A stretch of DNA of 64,000 bases from Mytilisepta virgata (lineage: Eukaryota > Mollusca > Bivalvia > Mytilida > Mytilidae), in contig JAPWFG010000018.1 of NCBI GenBank assembly GCA_028015205.1, forward strand, positions 434,001 through 498,000, read 5' to 3'. A program made the translations under genes and the position numbers. Position 1 is the first letter of the stretch, and each line of letters opens with the position of its first letter. Below are positions 54,541 to 64,000 of the stretch, piece after piece. The notes under the pieces were generated by a model. That model was given only the letters and a program-made list of their open reading frames with translations, was not told where the DNA came from and searched no databases.

Positions 54541-54990
54541 CCTTCTATGGCCAATAAACATGAAAGAGAATCAGAACAAATTAGAAAGTTTTCTTTGTCA
54601 GAAGATCTAATGAATTTTAAGGCAAGAACAATAGCTCTTACCTCAGCTGTAATTATAGAACTAGAAGATGGAAGACGAAGAGTCGCTGCCCGTTGTCCAT
54701 AAACAGCTTCAGCAGCTGCTTTATCTCCGTCTTTTGATCCATCAGTATAAATGGTATCGAACCCTTGATAATTTGATTTAATTTCAGCAAACTGTTGCTG
54801 AATTTCAATGGGGTTATTTTCCGACTTTTTGTGTTTTCTGATGTCAGAAATGAATTTGGGTTTGGGTATAAGCCAAGGTGGCGATTGCGGTAAATCAATA
54901 GGAGCTATTTCATCAAGGTTGATGTTACAACCATAAATATGTGGTTTAATGTTTCATGTTGTTCAAATATATCCTCATAGAGCGGATTGA
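54541..54990 (-). pseudogene. LINE ORF2 RNase H domain, unit 2
   Basis: Minus-strand text reads TIYTDGSKDGDKAAAEAVYG, then SSSSIITAEVRAIVLALKFI and NFLICSDSLSCLLAIEGQKY. The D-E-D catalytic acidic residues of RNase H are recognisable (TDGS, AEV.A, CSDS). An RNase H domain after the RT places this LINE in the I group, a Nimb-like lineage being most likely. The reading frame is interrupted near 54740. Confidence 0.75.
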
Positions 54991-55021
54991 AAACACAGTC
55001 GTAGGCAGGATTTGAAGGACA

Positions 55022-55639
55022 TTATTGTAAACCAAGTTTTATCCTACGGTTATAAAGAGACGACTCGCTCGCCTCTACATATAAACTCTCCACAGGAGAT
55101 GTTCTGAACGCCCCCAAGGCCAAACGTACGCCTTGGTGGTGAAAGGTATCTAAAAGTTTTATATAGGATTTGCGAGCAGATCCATATATAATGGAATCAT
55201 AATCAAGTTTAGATCGTACAAGTGATCGATATAGATTTAACAAAATATTTTTGTCAGCACCCCAGTCAGTGCTGGAAACAGCTAGTAAAATATCCAATTC
55301 CTTCAAGCATTTAGCTTTAAGCATTTTGATATGGGGTAGAAAGGTAAGTTTATTGTCAAACAGAACACAAAGAAATTTGGTTTCTTTGACGACCTTAATG
55401 GGAGAATTATAAATTTTAAGTTCGGGGTCTAAATTTATTTTTCCTTTATTACAAAAATGCATACATACTGTTTTGGAGTTGGAATATTTAAAACCATTTT
55501 CCATAGCCCATTTTTCAATTTTATTTAAAGATAATTGTAGTTGTCTTTCTATGTTGTTCATATTTTTACCTCTATAGCATGTAAGAAAATCATCAACATA
55601 AAGCGAGCCTCCAACATTCATTTGTAATGTTTTAGCCAA
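55022..55639 (-). pseudogene. LINE ORF2 RT palm/thumb, unit 2
   Basis: MAKTLQMNVGGSLYVDDFLT contains the intact YVDD catalytic motif. Then CYRGKNMNNIERQLQLSLNK, NGFKYSNSKTVCMHFCNKG, FLCVLFDNKLTFLPHIKMLK, ADKNILLNLYRSLVRSKLDY and LLDTFHHQGVRLALGAFRTS. The frame is open for 205 codons. It is separated from the upstream RT part by a frameshift near 55660-55680. Confidence 0.8.
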
Positions 55640-55680
55640 ACTATTTATTTTAATACTGAATAGAGTAACAGAGAGGATAC

Positions 55681-56596
55681 TCAGCTGAGGTACACTTTAA
55701 ACTGTCTGTCTGACAAGAAGTTATCAGTAAATGAGAGTAATCTACCTTTCAACCCCATATCATTTAAGTCTTTTAAAATTACGTATTTCCAAGTGGTGTC
55801 GTATGCTTTTTCAAGGTCGAAAAAGACCGACACCACATGTTCACCTTTAGCAAACCCGTTGCGTAGGAAAGGCTCGGAGCAAACGAGATGATCTAATGTG
55901 CTTCTGCCCTGCCGGAATCCACACTGTATATCGGACAGGAACCAGACAAGGTGGTCGTTTGCATCCGTTCCATCGTCTTGCATACGTAATTGTAAGGGCA
56001 ATTGGCCGATAATTCGACAATTCGAAATGATATTTGCCAGGTTTGGGAATAGGGATAACTGTAGCTTGCTTCCAGATGGAAGGCAAGTCACCAGATATCC
56101 ATACTTTATTGAGGAGGTCCAGAAGAGTTTTTAAACACGTACCTGGAAGGTGTTTCAGAAGTTTATAATGAATATCATCCGGGCCACATGCTGTGTCATG
56201 GGTCTTTGCCAGAGAATTTTTGAGTTCATCAAGAGAGAATGGACGGTTGTAGTCTGATGAATTATTTGATCGAAAGTTAAGTTTGTTTTTTTCGGTTCGG
56301 TTTTTAATACGTTGAAATTCCTGAGAGTAATTTTGAGAAGAAGAATTTTTAGAAAAAGTTTCACCAAGTTTTTGAAAGATCTCATTTTCTGATGTTAAAA
56401 GGGTCTGGCCATCTTTTAGTTGGTGAAGATTAGCTTTCCTGTTTTTACCGTTAACTTTTTGTATAAAGTTCCAAACTTGGTTTATTGGTGTATGAGAATT
56501 TAGTTTTGAGACGAAGTTTTGCCAAGACTTACGTCTCTTTTGTTTGAATGTTCTACGTGCTTTTGCACGGAATATACGTATGTTACTTTGATGCAT
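55681..56596 (-). pseudogene. LINE ORF2 RT fingers/palm, unit 2
   Basis: Two overlapping frames (55847-56596 and 55681-56091) joined by a frameshift near 55960-55980. They hold RKSWQNFVSKLNSHTPINQV, HDTACGPDDIHYKLLKHLPG, WKQATVIPIPKPGKYHFELS NYRPIALT, then DIQCGFRQGRSTLDHLVCSE and VSVFFDLEKAYDTTWKYVIL (motif A intact). Confidence 0.8.
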
Positions 56597-57271
56597 ATAT
56601 TATGTTCGGCCTTCTTCCTATTTTTCTTCGCCTTTTCACAATCATGGTCAACCCATGGTTTGCTGGGTTGTTTTGGATTTGTCGAGGTTTTAGGAATGGT
56701 TCTCTCAGCTATCGATACCACCTTTTCATTAAATTTAAGGACTGGACTAATAACATTATCAAAAGTACCTTTTTTCAGTTCATCTCGACAAAGTTGCTCG
56801 AACAAAGGCCAATCGGCCTTGTCAAATTTCCAGCGTGCAACTCTCTCGGATGACGTCGGAAACAAATTTTCCAAAATTAAGGGAAAGTGATCGCTTCCAC
56901 ACAAGTCATTATGGACTCGCCATGAGTAATCCAGTAACAAAGAAGGGTCACAGATCGTTAGATCGATAGCCAGTTAGAACCATTCCCAGGGTGGAGATAA
57001 GTATCTGATCCATCATTGAAAATGCACAAGCTTTCCTGGTTTAAAAAATCTTCTATCTTCTAACAAGGATTGATGAACCGCCAACAGCTCTTTCATCCTT
57101 TTTAACGTGGGTGCTGAAGAGAGAGTAATTTTTAATATTAACGGTATCGTTTTCATTTAAATGAGTTCCCTGAAGACCAAAAACAACAGGAAGGAAAGCT
57201 TGTACAAGAAATGATAACTCTATTAAATTAATTTTGAAACCTCGACAATTCCACTGTATTATATTATTCAT
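56500..57271 (-). pseudogene. LINE ORF2 endonuclease, internally deleted, unit 2
   Basis: The start of an APE-type endonuclease, MNNIIQWNCRGFKINLIELS, then PVVFGLQGTHLNENDTVNIK (the catalytic E of the usual LQET motif is replaced: LQGTH). After ILVRR the frame breaks and the middle of the domain is missing. It resumes at about 56980 with a DP/SDHFPL end region (LCGSDHFPLI, the catalytic SDH motif) followed by VARWKFDKADWPLFEQLCRD. Non-functional. Confidence 0.75.
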
Positions 57272-58620
57272 TTTAAGTGTGGTCGGATGGGGGAGTAGTT
57301 CTTTCTCTGTTGTTCATTCGAAGAACTTCTTGGCCTCGGCCTGGAACGCAAGAGCCTCTGGTGGAGCGAGAGTCTCTAGATGGGACTGACGAATCATCCC
57401 ATATCGACTCCAAAAGATCATTCGTATCCATTTGTTCCGAGTTGTCATCGTCGACAAACTCTGAACAAAGGTCTCTAAATCTACTGAACTTATTTTTTCG
57501 GCCTTTGAGAGTCTACCAGAAGATTGTATATTCTTATATCTGTTTTCGATGGTTGTCCAAGTTTCTGTGACGATGAAGGTTTTTGAGGTGATTTTTGTTT
57601 CGAAGACGTGGAAGTCCTTTTCGTGGGGATTGGTTTTGTATGATTAGTGATTGAATTTGATTGGACAAATGTTTGAGATGTTTGGGAGGAGTTTGATGTG
57701 GATGTTTTGGCTTGAGATGTTGACCCTTCTTGTTGACAAGATGTAGGTACAGGTATCGGGAGTTCTGCACCATCTGGCCACGTGTATTTAGTTTGGATAG
57801 CAAAAGACCTGGTAATGTTGGGAGATTTAACTTTGTCAGCATAAGAGGTTGTTGGAACGGAGTTATTCGATGCAGAGACCATTTTTTAACTTCTTGATAG
57901 CTGATGTTTTTTTCGGTTTTTGGTTTTTGAATTTCTATTTCTTTTTTTATAAATCTCGCAGTTTAGATAATTTGCCAAATGATCTAATCCACAGTTAGCA
58001 CATTTAATTGGATGGACCGTCACACCAAAGCTGGAATGGCCCTCAACAGAACATTTTTCCGTACTGCGATAAGAACTCCTACCGGGACAAAATTTCTGGA
58101 ATTTGAAACAGCGGATAGGGTTAGGTACGTATGTGTCAACTCTGATTCTGTAAGGTCCTTTGTAGATATGTTCCGGTACAGTGTCAGGTTAAATGTAATT
58201 AGGTATGTATTTAATTTCAGAATTTTGCCTTCAAATTTCTTGGTGAAGTTTTTGGATACGTGTTACGATTGAAGTTCTTCCTGGATTTCTTCTTCTGATT
58301 GTTCGTACAAGTCGTGGTCTCTGTCTCGAATAACTCCCATACAAGAATTGAGTTTGCGATGTGGAGTTACTGAGATTTGAATATCCGAAATACAAGTTAA
58401 AGAGAGAAGATTTTTAGACTGTCGTGTCCTACTATATTCTACTAAAACACTTCCATTTCTCATTTTTGACACTTTGTTAACCTGTCCAGCTCGGCTAAAA
58501 ATTGTTTTTTGTAAGAGAAAAGGAGAAACTTTGGTTAAAGGTTTTTCGGAATTTTGACTTGTTAATACCAAAATTTTGAAAAATTGTCAGAAGTTTTATT
58601 TTGAATTTTTGTCATGTGTT
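57272..58620 (-). pseudogene. LINE ORF1 (gag-like), unit 2
   Basis: N-terminal part 58263-58571 (SEKPLTKVSPFLLQKTIFSR, NGSVLVEYSRTRQSKNLLSL), a zinc-knuckle region about 57960-58130 (NPIRCFKCQKF), then a C-terminal segment 57490-57882 (MVSASNNSVPTTSYADKVKS, PVPTSCQQEGSTSQAKTSTS) rich in Ser/Thr/Pro/Lys. Frame changes near 58255 and 57885. ORF1 precedes ORF2 by about 220 bp. Confidence 0.75.
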
Positions 58621-60189
58621 CCTCATCGTCACAATACCTAAATTTGCGTTTAGAGGTTGTTGTTTTTGGGGGGTTTTCTGATGTGGTGATTGTATAATGA
58701 TTCATTACCCCTGCTCCCCGCCGCCTCGGAGAAGCCTCTTAGAAGCACCAATATGATGTATACTTACCGCATATGCGACAAGCACTAGGGCTACAGGGAT
58801 AAGATACTCGCGTAGAGCACTTCTGTTCGGACGCAAGCTTCGTGACAAGGGATACCTGATGAAACAACCGTCCGAAGTATCATCTACACGATTGACCCAT
58901 AAGCCACCACCTTCTTGAACCGACTTATATAAATGGTACTATTGTGGTACATTTTGGTAACAGGCAAGTTCAAGGACTTGGCGTGACGAGCCTTTTGGTC
59001 AGAACCGGGCCCATCCGACCGCCCGTTTAAGATAAAGTAAGGGCCAAGTGGCGTGTTTCAGCCACAAAGACCCCATCCTCTATCCTTACGGTATCCACAT
59101 ACGGCAAACGTGGCCTCATTAAGCCGAGGAAGCCTAGTCTCATAAGCCACAGCCTTCTCCGCGCTTCCGTCAGTGATTATCATCTAAGAGCCCAGAACCC
59201 AAACATCAACGTACAGCGATACATGCAGACCAAACCTAACCCACCCATCGTATCTCAGTATCATGGAGAGTTCATATGGGTCATTTATGATAACCACGAG
59301 AAAACAGCATAGGGCTAGACATGACCATTTAATGGTTTAACCGGGACAATCGAGCCATATTTTGAGCAGGTTGGAAAAATAATATTCAGAAAAGAGACCA
59401 AAATTTGAAGTTTACAATATTGGATGATTGAGACAAACAAAAATTCTGTACTGTTTGAAATTATCAGAAAAATAATAAATTAAAGCAATAATAAATAATA
59501 TAAAATGGATAATCCAAAAGTGAAGATTTTGAACCTGTTGAAGCTTGTGAACCTTAAGCCAACACTAATCCCGTATTTCAGAAATTTTTAATTTAGATAA
59601 GCAAACTTTGAGGGTAAAAATAAATATAGATTAACTATTGTAAAGGGATTGGAGTGACCAGACGATTGACGCGCGAATCGGGTCCATCCGGTCTCCCGTC
59701 TGGGTAAAGATTGTGCCCCAGATGTTGATCGGAACCGTTTATCCGGCCATCCAGGAATACTCCCTATTACCGACACGAGTTTGCGACACACGGCAAACAC
59801 GTCGCCTCTTTAGGGGCCTCTTAGGCCAAGCCTGGGAGCTGTGGGCCTATTCTATATGTGTCCCCGGGACCCACACGGGGAACATAAAATGTGAAAAACT
59901 CACTTTAAAACGAATGTCAAAAAAGAAACTCGATTTTCCGTTTGATATTCTACAAACATCTGACGTACGGTTTAAAAATTTGAATAAAAAACGAATAAAC
60001 AAAATTACACGGAAACCTACTTGATCTCCGTCTTAGTTTTCTCGACAATAAATAACCTATACAGAAGACATAATCACCCAAGATATTTAATTATTCACGT
60101 TTTTTATCTTGCTATAAAATCTATCTTTAGGGATATTCTACAAAGATTTCATATATCAACTACATGTACTACATTAGAAAAGGTTTTAC
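58621..60189 (-). other. LINE 5' region, unit 2
   Basis: Duplicate of 49641-51158, slightly more complete near 58977-59010, where it has GACTTGGCGTGACGAGCC, missing from unit 1. It contains the same two related blocks (about 58975-59130 and 59640-59885). The string GTATCCACATACGGCAAAC in one and TTGCGACACACGGCAAAC in the other are the most conserved cores. No coding sequence. Confidence 0.5.
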
Positions 60190-60281
60190 CTTTGCACTGT
60201 ACCAGTTGCCTGTGTTGACCACAATCAAGTAGCAATGTCCACCATAGAAATCCCATCCATCAGGGCATGATTGACGGTGCT
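60190..60281 (-). CDS. C-type lectin exon a, unit 2 (start of CTLD)
   Basis: Acceptor TTTTTGTTATTGGTAG|AGCACC with a good pyrimidine tract; donor GCAAAG|GTAAAACC. 92 nt: two bases finish a split codon, then HRQSCPDGWDFYGGHCYLIV and VNTGNWYSAK. It supplies the first disulfide of the CTLD. It joins exon b' (53372) in frame across a 6.8-kb intron that contains the LINE. No upstream signal-peptide exon was recognised between here and 64000. Confidence 0.85.
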
Positions 60282-60339
60282 CTACCAATAACAAAAAGGA
60301 ACTAGATTGAGGCAGTCGGAAACGACAGCTATCCTCGAA

Positions 60340-61790
60340 ATCCTTATGCACCTTTTTCACAATTATATCTTTAAATACAAACCCAAATTTTTCGCATCTA
60401 CATATAGTATGTGACAATGAAAAATGAAAGACTGGTTTATGATAATACTGTATAGCAATTAATGCATAAAATGAAAAATGAAAGAGGAGTTAAGGTCACA
60501 AGCTTAAATTCACAATTTTCAAAATTCGACTCCTGAAAATCAAAATCCCAATACCTTATTGTGCATCTACATACAGTATATGATATTACTGTGAAGAAAT
60601 TAAATGCATAAAATTAAAAATGAAAGAGGACTTTAGGTCACAATCTTAAATTCGCAATTTTTGATATTTTACCCATGTGGGCTCCAAGTTGTGAAATCAA
60701 GTTTCGAAAACCTTATGACGTACCTAAATACACAATGCGACAATACTGTATAGAAATTAAATGCATAAAATGAAAAATTAAGAGGAATTTAAGTCACAAG
60801 CTTAAATTCACAATTTTCGAATTTCGACCCCTGTAGTCCCCAATTTTTGAAATTCAAAATCCTAATACATTATTGCGTATGTACATACAGTGTATGATAT
60901 TATTGTAAAGGAATTAAATGCATAAAATAGAAAATGAAAGAGGAATTTATGTCATTTATGTCACAAGCTTTAATTCACAATTTTATAAATTCGACCCCTA
61001 TGGACCCAAAGTTTTGGAATCAAATTTCTACAACCTTACGGCGCATCTAAATAAAGTATTTGTCAATACTGTATAGAAATTTTTTGAAATTCGATCCCTG
61101 TAGTGCCCAATTTTTGAAATTCAAAATCCGTATACATTATTGCGTATGTAAATACAGTGTATGATATTACTGTAAAGAAATTAAATACATAAAATGAAAA
61201 ATGAAAAAGGAATTGATGTCACAATTTTATAAAGTCGACCCCTGGTGGCCCAAAGTTTTGAAATCAAACTTCCAAAACCTTTCGGCGCATCTAAATGAGG
61301 TTTGTGACAATACTATTTAGAAATTAAATGCATAAAAGGCAAAAATGAAACAGGAGTTTAAGTCACAAGATTAAATTCACAATTTTCGAAATTCGGCCCT
61401 TGCAGTGCCCAATTTTTTACATTCAAAATCCTAATACATTATTGCGTATGTATATACAGTGCATGCTATTACTGTAAAGAAATTAAATGTATAAAATGAA
61501 AAATTAAAGAATAGTTTTAGTCACAAACTTAAATTTACAATTTTAGAAATTTGATCCTTGTGGGTTCCATTTTTTTAAAAGCAAAATTCTAAAACCTTAG
61601 TGCGCATCCACATACAGTATGTGACCATACTATATAGAAATTGAATGCATGAAGGTAAACATGAACGAGGAGTTCAGGTCACAAGCTTAAATTCCAAATT
61701 TTCTCAATTCAACCCCTGTGGTTCCCAATTTTAGAAAATTAAAATTCTAAAGTATGTGACAATACTGTATAGAAATTAAACGAATGAAAT
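60340..61790. repeat. ~150-bp satellite array, about nine units, right of lectin unit 2
   Basis: The same unit as at 40745-41800 (AAATTCACAATTTTCGAAAT, TGACCCCTGTAGT.CCCAAT, CATACAGTATATGATATTAC, AGAAATTAAATGCATAAAAT), with a sub-family in which GCATCTAC becomes GTATGTACA. Direct orientation, diverged. Confidence 0.8.
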
Positions 61791-62815
61791 AAACATTCAA
61801 AACAAAATTATTTGACATGGGACATACAATACGAGTTACGATATAATTATTCTACCTTAAATAATAAAGGGGACGTCAGCATTCAGTTTATCATGCAAAA
61901 TTCCTGACCATTATTTTGCCCCAGATGGAACACTTATCCAATGCTACAATTTAATACTAATTGTCTATTTATCAGATAGTATGCAATCATTCTGTGAAGA
62001 AATGCAATAAATAGAACTAGTGGAAATTTAAAAAATATATGATCGAAAGCCAAAGTTCTACTTTTTTGAAATGTTTAGGTGGAGGGGTTCAACATATCAT
62101 TAATAATTTAGTAATACATGTAAGCTATCATTGACACTTTAGGCATGTTAGTCACGGTTGCAAAATTCAGATTATCATGTTAAAATGTTTATCCTTGAGA
62201 ACTATACTATCGCCGCATGTTTTGTTGAAAAACTAATATTCTTGGTATCAGAACTGGAAATATACAATACTTAGAACATAGGAGTAATAAATGAACCATT
62301 TTCCAAATGATGTACCTTGATCAAACGTTATACCATGTTCCATTTACCATGTTCAAATTACGACGCACAATGTAAGATTTACAATAAATGCTGGATTCCA
62401 GCGTTTTACTTGTAGTTCTATTTATTTTTGTAATAATTTTATCGTTTTTAGAATTCTAAATGTAATTTAAATGAATAACAAAATTTCTTTCTTTCTTTAT
62501 TGATATAAACGGATATGTGACATAGGTTGTATCCAGGAACGCCAACATTTGATTAATTTTTTCTTTCCAAACATAGTAATTAAGAGGGATTAGGAGGCAC
62601 TCTAAGGGTAAATTAGACAGCGTGAATGGTCAATATTGTATTGAAATAAGAAGAAAGGCAATAATATACATTACTAAAATGTATTGAGGTCTATTTCTAC
62701 TATTTATACACAATCAATAATAATACAAATTAATAACACTATTTACTTACAATCACAATAAAACACAGATATTATATATAAATAATACACAATTTATTTA
62801 CAATTTTTAAAATAA
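61791..62815. other. Intergenic, no feature seen
   Basis: AT-rich. AATAAA and ATTTATT strings near 62690-62800 could serve a minus-strand transcript ending here (see 62820-63330). Confidence 0.4.
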
Positions 62816-62819
62816 TTCA

Positions 62820-63330
62820 ACCAAGGTGTAAAATCTGTGAAACATCGTCGATGTAATTCATAAGGTCGATGTTGTTGCTGGTGAGTCTCTATTTCATTAC
62901 TGTAAGTAGGTTGTCAATTCTTCTGTACTTACTTGGTCGTTGTCTCTGGGTACCTCCTGCTTGAAGTTGTCTTATGTGAATCGCGTTTACGGCCTCGATG
63001 TCTTTGAAAGTCTGGATGGTGAAAATATTGGTATGCGGGTGTTGAATCTTCTTCTTCTGCCGAGCTTCCAAGTTGCTGGCGCTCCTGGTCCGCCTGTATC
63101 GAAGTGGTTCCAAACTGTTCCGTCACTGTCGACCCACTGCGTAATGTCGGCATTCTCTAAATCTTGTAGTGTGTTAAACGAGGCATCCTCTGCCATGTTG
63201 TCAAGAACCAGGGGTGATGCTGATGTTCTATTTACAAGTCGGCATATGTCGTTTGTTTGTGAAAATCGTTGTGCTATCAGTGTCAGCTTGGATTGTTCAC
63301 TATTACAAGACTTAACAAGCTGGTATAATT
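62820..63330 (-). pseudogene. Unrecognised broken coding sequence
   Basis: The minus strand is clearly less AT-rich than its surroundings. One frame is open from a stop near 63330 and reads ...SKLTLIAQRFSQTNDICRLV, NRTSASPLVLDNMAEDASFN, TLQDLENADITQWVDSDGTV, W..., stopping near 62987. The neighbouring frame then gives TNIFTIQTFKDIEAVNAIHI, RQLQAGGTQRQRPSKYRRID and, after a single TAG at 62889-62891, NNIDLMNYIDDVSQILHLG and a stop near 62832. This looks like one protein with a frameshift near 63070 and one stop, perhaps a transposon ORF. Alternative start MAEDASFNTLQ at 63196. No family recognised. Confidence 0.4.
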
Positions 63331-64000
63331 GTAATCATTTCTTATTCTCAGCTCATAGTTAGCTGATATGATTAAAGGAAAGCAAAAGACTACCAGTGTC
63401 AGATTGTTGTGTTTTGTTTTTTCTTGTTATCTATATAAAGGGTCTGCGGCATGTCCCTCGCGGTCTCAATGTAAACAAGACTTCATTAAGTCATTAACCT
63501 AATAGACTAACGTTATTCTATCCCTGTTATAAGACTGGAAATGACTTGATCGCAGGATAAATTACTAGGTATCACCAGTGTATCCGGTATCGACAAATAC
63601 GCCCAATATTTTGGCCACCCAAAGTAGTGCTCGGATAAAACAGTAGAACGTTTTTGATTGGATATTAATGTTATGCATAAAATTATGAATGTAATCAATA
63701 TATGTTTTAAAATCGATTTACTGCTACGAGTTTTTTTTTTATAGCAGTCAATAAATCACGATGAAAAAATTTCGGATTTTGGACGAAAAAAACACGTATT
63801 TTTTCCAGCCTCATTTTTCACCAATAATATCAATGGGAATGTATTGTATAGTATATCGCAAATTTACGTGTTTATACTAATCTAAAAAATCATATTTCTG
63901 TAAAGGTGAAATTCGTATCAGAAAATATAAATAAATTGAAAAAAAGGGGTCGCCTCCCCCTATGGAAATAGCATTGCGCGGTAATTGCTTTAAAAATAAG
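63331..64000. other. Intergenic, no feature seen
   Basis: No supported gene or repeat. One short run of different composition (63440-63500) without structure. Confidence 0.4.

Larger units (their letters stand above)
51251..60285. repeat. Tandem duplication, unit 2
   Basis: Second copy of the unit, starting with GTACAGAAATTAATGCATGA (a satellite fragment) and ending at lectin exon a (60190-60281). High identity over lectin exons, introns and LINE, with unit-specific indels. It keeps the empty site of the Penelope-like element at 53755-53761. A 95-bp deletion relative to unit 1 lies near 52850 (after GAAATTTGT). Confidence 0.88.

Noticed and set aside
53841..54710. Insertion in unit 2 rather than deletion in unit 1
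   Set aside because: The sequence is LINE RNase H and C-terminal CCHC continuing the same ORF2, so unit 2 is the more complete state.

Overview
The window looks like AT-rich nuclear DNA of a bivalve mollusc, most likely a mussel (Mytilidae). Genes are split by long introns, and there are C-type lectin exons, dispersed molluscan-type repeats, tRNA-derived SINEs, Penelope-like elements and non-LTR retrotransposons. No bacterial operon, CRISPR array or intact tRNA/rRNA gene is visible. The species call rests on recognising repeat types and is an inference.

Region 1 (about 1-27.9 kb, minus strand): one host gene, an orthologue of TMEM245 (AI-2E/TMEM245 family of multi-pass membrane proteins). 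Nine consecutive exons can be traced from the ATG at 27841 to 7308. All have GT-AG introns and matching phases, giving 580 codons, roughly the first two thirds of the protein; the 3' exons must lie left of the window. The introns hold many repeats: a 59-bp minisatellite grown out of an exon/intron border, an array of AATAAA palindromes, long hairpins, a SINE with perfect 13-bp target duplications, and two copies of a common molluscan repeat.

Region 2 (about 28-37 kb): a transposon graveyard just upstream of TMEM245. It holds a CR1/Jockey-like RT pseudogene split from its own 3' end, a MULE-like DNA transposon with about 200-bp terminal inverted repeats, a decayed Penelope-like element carrying two hairpin insertions, and a fragment of a second Penelope-like RT.

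Region 3 (about 38.7-61.8 kb): a recent tandem duplication of about 9 kb. Unit 1 is about 41.7-51.25 kb and unit 2 about 51.25-60.3 kb; the breakpoint lies in a ~150-bp satellite. Each unit carries three minus-strand exons of an EPN-type C-type lectin, with an I/Nimb-like LINE in the lectin intron. Unit 1 also carries a Penelope-like element with a 582-codon open frame; unit 2 still has the empty site. The lectin frame needs a GA rather than GT 5' splice site in both units.

Region 4 (61.8-64 kb): mostly anonymous, with one unrecognised, somewhat GC-richer broken coding stretch on the minus strand at about 62.8-63.33 kb.

The most interesting signal is at 10.58-11.64 kb. The last 43 bp of TMEM245 exon 4 plus its splice donor have been amplified 18 times, so the gene carries a tandem array of 5' splice sites in which only the first keeps the frame open.
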